A stretch of 8,348 bases of DNA from assembly GCA_000432835.1 (NCBI GenBank), contig FR890367.1, forward strand, positions 67,323-75,670, in the 5' to 3' direction. Position 1 is the stretch's first letter. Each line of letters begins with the position of its first letter. The notes under the pieces were generated by a model. The model ran no database searches and was not told the origin of the DNA. It saw nothing but the letters and a program-made list of their open reading frames with translations. Shown here piece after piece: positions 6,017 to 8,348 of this stretch. Origin of the DNA: Clostridium sp. CAG:417. GTDB lineage: Bacteria > Bacillota_I > Bacilli_A > RF39 > UBA660. Both the position numbers and the translations under genes were made by a program.

Positions 6017-6998
6017 TAACTTCACCTCTATTTCTTAGATAAGTCGCTACTGGAGCATATGACTTTCTATGTTCATTTATGATACCATATTTTTCTATTG
6101 CTTCAAGGTGTTCCTTGGTTGGATAACCTTTATTTTTCTTAAAATCATACATGGGATATTTTTTGTCTAAATCATACAGCATATGATCTCTTGTTACTTT
6201 AGCTATAACGGATGCTGCTGAGATAGTTATACTTTTTAGGTCTCCTTTAATGATAGATGTTGTTGGTATGCCACATTCTAACGGCATAGCATCAATTAAA
6301 ATATGTTCTGGTTTTATATTACAGTTTGCAATAGCTTCTTTCATCGCAACTTTAGTGGCTTCATAAATATTTAGTTCATCTATTCTTTTTTCATCAACTA
6401 TTCCAACGCCGATTCCTAAGGCTTGTTCTTTTATTTTGATATAAAACTCTTCACGCTTTTTCTCACTTAATTTTTTTGAGTCAGTCAAACCATCAAGTTC
6501 AAACTCTTCTGGTAAGATTACACAAGCTGCGACCACTGGTCCAACTAAGGGCCCACGTCCAACTTCATCAACACCCGCTATTAAATTGATTCCTTGCTTT
6601 TTTAGTTTTCTTTCATAACGATAATTATCTAATTTACATAAATATAAGTCGATATCTTTAATTAATTTTTTATCTTCTTTTCGATTAAACAAGAGCTTAT
6701 ATGAAAGACATCCTTCTAAATCCATAACTTTTATTTTTTCTATTTCTATTATATTTTTTGGATCATAATAAGTATAATTTAGTGTATAATTTTCGCTAAA
6801 TTTATAGTGGTTAAAATTTTTATCAATGTTTTCTTCCCAATCTATTTTATCGTAATAGTCTTTAGGACAAGTTAGCGATACTTCACCTGTTTCTTCTATA
6901 AAATCTTGAAGTACTAAACTAGCATTATCTATTACTATTATTTTATTTAAATCTAATTTTTCTGTCTTTATTTTTCTTATAAGTTCTGTCTTTATCAT
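6000..6998 (-). CDS. rnhB: Ribonuclease HII with an N-terminal extension
   Basis: Cuts RNA in RNA-DNA hybrids and at single ribonucleotides in DNA, starting ribonucleotide excision repair; cytosolic, metal-dependent. The RNase HII domain covers about residues 127-325 of 332. Catalytic acids are D144 and E145 in GVDEVGRGPLVGPVV, D236 in ILIDAMPL and D271 in AKVTRDHM. Family stretches LTDSKKLSEKKRE, NKGYPTKEH and EHRKSYAPVA follow. The 120 or so residues before it are unusual and are listed separately. I chose ATG at 6998, with GGTGAT 3 nt upstream fitting the 3' part of the consensus site. A TTG at 7043 is also in frame but has no ribosome binding site and sits against the rbgA terminator. It ends in TGA and overlaps the next gene by 17 nt, so rnhB and the dehydrogenase form an operon. 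Confidence 0.95.
   Translation of the reverse strand: MIKTELIRKIKTEKLDLNKIIVIDNASLVLQDFIEETGEVSLTCPKDYYDKIDWEENIDKNFNHYKFSENYTLNYTYYDPKNIIEIEKIKVMDLEGCLSYKLLFNRKEDKKLIKDIDLYLCKLDNYRYERKLKKQGINLIAGVDEVGRGPLVGPVVAACVILPEEFELDGLTDSKKLSEKKREEFYIKIKEQALGIGVGIVDEKRIDELNIYEATKVAMKEAIANCNIKPEHILIDAMPLECGIPTTSIIKGDLKSITISAASVIAKVTRDHMLYDLDKKYPMYDFKKNKGYPTKEHLEAIEKYGIINEHRKSYAPVATYLRNRGEVNEENI
6022..6029 (-). promoter_or_regulatory. Ribosome binding site fixing the dehydrogenase start
   Basis: AGAGGTGA lies at 6029-6022, inside the end of rnhB, with the ATG at 6016 about 8 nt after GAGG. The in-frame GTG at 6025 is part of this site itself and so cannot be the start. Confidence 0.8.
6630..6956 (-). 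other. N-terminal domain of RnhB, degenerate nucleotidyltransferase-like (tentative)
   Basis: Residues 15-123 of RnhB precede the catalytic domain. The order of elements matches small AbiEii/MNT-type nucleotidyltransferase-fold proteins: a hydrophobic strand and helix, IIVIDNASLVLQDF (about 20-33), where the family has a GG/GS turn; T37-G-E-V-S-L where it has T-x-D-x-D-L; a beta-rich middle (about 66-90); and DLEGCLSYKLLFNRKEDKKL with KDIDLYL (about 93-120), like the closing helices with K...R.KD..DI. The GS turn reads DNAS and the acidic pair is lost (E39, S41), so catalysis is unlikely. The likeness is judged by eye only. Confidence 0.4.
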
Positions 6999-7001
6999 GT
7001 T

Positions 7002-7043
7002 ATCACCATTTTTAGTATAGCGCTTCAAATTGCTTTTGAGCAA
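7002..7043 (-). promoter_or_regulatory. Ribosome binding site and weak candidate promoter of rnhB
   Basis: GGTGAT at 7007-7002 is 3 nt from the ATG at 6998, correctly placed as the tail of an AGGAGGTGAT site. A TATACT box (7019-7014) lies upstream, with only TTGCTC or TGCTCA at the -35 position (7043-7037). If used, the transcript would begin near 7007 with almost no leader. Otherwise rnhB depends on read-through of the rbgA terminator. Confidence 0.4.
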
Positions 7044-7044
7044 G

Positions 7045-7072
7045 AAAAAACTGATAATATTATTTATCAGTT
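7045..7072 (-). terminator. Terminator overlapping the rbgA stop codon
   Basis: AACTGATAA (7072-7064) and TTATCAGTT (7057-7049) are perfect 9-bp arms around a 6-nt loop, with six T at 7050-7045. The rbgA stop TAA (7062-7060) is in the loop, and the 5' arm is made of the last codons of rbgA. The stem is AT-rich, so termination into rnhB may be partial. Confidence 0.7.
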
Positions 7073-7950
7073 AATCTATCAAATGTTATTTTTCCAAAAT
7101 GCCCATTCTTTAAATCTTGAATGATAATATTGTTAACTTTATCATAATCAACTAATCCTCCTCGTTTTAGGGCACCTCTTTTTTTACCAATAAGATCATA
7201 CTCTTCCATTAGGTCATCACTCAGATTTTTTATTTGATATCTTTCATATAATCTATCTGGATATAATTCATCTAGTTTTTTTAGAATAAATGAACTGATA
7301 TCAAAACTGTCTAGCACTTCTTCTTTTATTGATGATAATGCCGCTAATACATGGGTTTCTTCTTGATTTTCTAATTTAGGCCACAAGATTCCTGGTGAAT
7401 CTAATAATTCTATATCTTTTGATACTCTGATCCAAGAAAGTTCTTTTGTAAATCCAGGTTTATTACCGACTACAGCCTTGTTTTTACCTACAAGTTTGTT
7501 TATCAGAGTACTTTTTCCAGCATTTGGTACTCCTATTACTAAAACTCTAGTTTTTCTTTCTAAGAGACCTTTTGCTTTTCTTTTTAGGATTTCATCTTGC
7601 ATTAGATTTTTTGTTTCATTAATAATTGCTGATACGTTCTTACCCGAAATTAAGTCTACGGGTATGACTTTATAACCTTTTTGCTCATAATATTTTATAA
7701 ATTCGGCTGTTGCTTCTTCATCACATAAATCATATTTAGTCATAATTAAGATTCGTTTTTTATTTTTAATTAACTCATCTATATCATCTATCTTTGATGA
7801 TAAAGGCATTCTAGCATCAATTACTTCATATACTACATCTATTAAGTTGAGTTTTTCTCTTATTTCACGTTTCGTTTTGGCCATGTGACCTGGATACCAG
7901 TTTATGCTTGTCTTATGAAACATCTCTTGGTTATTATTCTTGTCCATCAT
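7060..7950 (-). CDS. rbgA: Ribosome biogenesis GTPase RbgA (YlqF)
   Basis: A circularly permuted GTPase that binds the immature 50S subunit late in assembly. With the chosen start it has 296 residues. Motifs run in permuted order: NWYPGHMAKTKRE near 17-29 (H22 corresponds to the catalytic histidine known in B. subtilis RbgA), DARMPLSS near 46-53, G4 as TKYD at 71-74, G5 as SGK at 102-104, the P-loop GVPNAGKST at 140-148, a G2 threonine near 168 (KPGFTKELSW), and G3 as DSPG at 184-187. The C-terminal domain has YPDRLYERY and KKRGALKRGGLVDYDK near 256-271, as in the family. G4 is TKYD instead of the usual NKxD. The first ATG (7950) is placed 6 nt after AAGGAA; a second ATG at 7947 is possible, while GTG at 7956 touches the binding site. 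The gene follows the hydrolase after 28 nt without a terminator, so they are probably co-transcribed. Confidence 0.97.
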   Translation of the reverse strand: MMDKNNNQEMFHKTSINWYPGHMAKTKREIREKLNLIDVVYEVIDARMPLSSKIDDIDELIKNKKRILIMTKYDLCDEEATAEFIKYYEQKGYKVIPVDLISGKNVSAIINETKNLMQDEILKRKAKGLLERKTRVLVIGVPNAGKSTLINKLVGKNKAVVGNKPGFTKELSWIRVSKDIELLDSPGILWPKLENQEETHVLAALSSIKEEVLDSFDISSFILKKLDELYPDRLYERYQIKNLSDDLMEEYDLIGKKRGALKRGGLVDYDKVNNIIIQDLKNGHFGKITFDRLTDK

Positions 7951-7956
7951 TTTCAC

Positions 7957-7962
7957 TTCCTT
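7957..7962 (-). promoter_or_regulatory. Ribosome binding site of rbgA
   Basis: AAGGAA at 7962-7957 lies 6 nt before ATG 7950 and 9 nt before ATG 7947. It excludes the in-frame GTG at 7956-7954, which directly abuts it. Confidence 0.65.
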
Positions 7963-7978
7963 TTACTTTAAAATCACA

Positions 7979-8348
7979 TTATATTTCTTTTAAAATTTCT
8001 TCAAATTTTGTATATCCAGTTTCTGAATTAATGTGCCCTCCATTTTTTATTATATATTGTTTATTTGTTATTTTATCTGCAAATTCTTTTTCTACTTCGA
8101 ATTTAACATATGGATCATTGTCAGAATAATAACATACAATATCCTCACAATATTCTTTTACATCCTCTAGATTATCAATAAACATTGGTTCATTAACAGC
8201 ATCGAAATCTTTATCTATTCCTAAATAATTATTAAATCCACATACAAATATTAATTTCTTAACTTTTATTTTATTTGTAATAAGATATTTACATACAAAA
8301 ACAGGTGCTATACTATGAGCAATTATTATTGTATTCTCATCTATTTTA
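7979..8348 (-). CDS. RBBP9/YdeN-like alpha/beta hydrolase, 5' end cut by the window edge
   Basis: The minus strand is open from the right edge to TAA at 7981-7979, 122 residues; the start lies outside the window. Three parts of a serine hydrolase triad are visible in order: the nucleophile elbow AHSIA (S12 of the fragment) after the strand NTIII, an aspartate in SDNDPYV (D78), and a histidine in NGGHINSETGY (H105), followed by a last helix FEEILKEI. SDNDPYV and GGHIN are typical of the small RBBP9/YdeN family of about 180-200 residues, so roughly 60-75 residues are missing. The elbow has Ala-His-Ser-Ile-Ala where GHSxG is usual. The natural substrate of this family is not established in bacteria. 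The next gene, rbgA, begins 28 nt downstream. Family assignment is good; function stays general. Confidence 0.8.
   Translation of the reverse strand, partial: KIDENTIIIAHSIAPVFVCKYLITNKIKVKKLIFVCGFNNYLGIDKDFDAVNEPMFIDNLEDVKEYCEDIVCYYSDNDPYVKFEVEKEFADKITNKQYIIKNGGHINSETGYTKFEEILKEI

Noticed and set aside
6017..6025. GTG start for the dehydrogenase at 6025
   Set aside because: The GTG is part of the AGAGGTGA ribosome binding site; ATG at 6016 has correct spacing.
6723..6725. Internal ATG that would give a normal-length RNase HII of about 240 residues
   Set aside because: No Shine-Dalgarno sequence precedes it, and it lies inside the putative N-terminal domain. It remains possible only as a minor start.
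6999..7043. TTG start for rnhB at 7043
   Set aside because: It has no ribosome binding site and directly follows the rbgA terminator T-run; ATG at 6998 has GGTGAT.
7478..8129. Plus-strand open frames opposite rbgA and the hydrolase (7478-7675 and 7908-8129)
   Set aside because: Both are antisense shadows of conserved genes.

Overview
The window is AT-rich bacterial DNA with every recognisable gene on the minus strand, so transcription runs from right to left. The gene set (rbgA, rnhB, topA, pyrG), strong AAGGAG/GGAGGTGA ribosome binding sites, extended -10 promoters and U-tailed hairpins point to a low-GC Gram-positive bacterium (Bacillota, perhaps an uncultured gut Bacilli/Clostridia or RF39-like lineage; the exact clade is inference). 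rnhB ends in TGA inside an overlap with the next gene, and Trp is encoded by TGG where I checked, so the standard bacterial code is used, not the Mycoplasma code.

Layout in transcription order. (1) 8348-7979: 3' part of an RBBP9/YdeN-type alpha/beta hydrolase, cut by the window edge. (2) 7950-7060: rbgA, a circularly permuted GTPase for 50S ribosome assembly, followed by a terminator that overlaps its stop codon. (3) 6998-6000: rnhB, RNase HII with an unusual N-terminal extension of about 120 residues. It overlaps by 17 nt with (4) 6016-4613, a COG2509-type FAD-dependent dehydrogenase with a cysteine cluster. (5) 4518-2491: topA, with its own consensus promoter and a terminator over its stop codon. 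(6) 2375-768: pyrG, CTP synthase, with its own extended -10 promoter and a hairpin plus U-tract between promoter and ribosome binding site, which looks like a leader attenuator. (7) 688-1: 5' part of an unrecognised protein gene with its own promoter, running off the left edge.

The rbgA-rnhB-(x)-topA order resembles the Bacillota arrangement rbgA-rnhB-dprA-topA, with the FAD dehydrogenase in the middle slot. Most genes are housekeeping: ribosome assembly, ribonucleotide removal from DNA, supercoil relaxation and CTP synthesis. The least ordinary items are the N-terminal domain of RnhB, which reads like a degenerate nucleotidyltransferase-fold (AbiEii/MNT-like) domain, and the pyrG leader, which has an attenuator-like hairpin but lacks the GGG start known from Bacillus subtilis. 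Three start codons were moved to fit ribosome binding sites (FAD dehydrogenase, rnhB, rbgA). No tRNA, rRNA, CRISPR array, insertion sequence or phage gene is visible, and all intergenic gaps are shorter than 120 bases.
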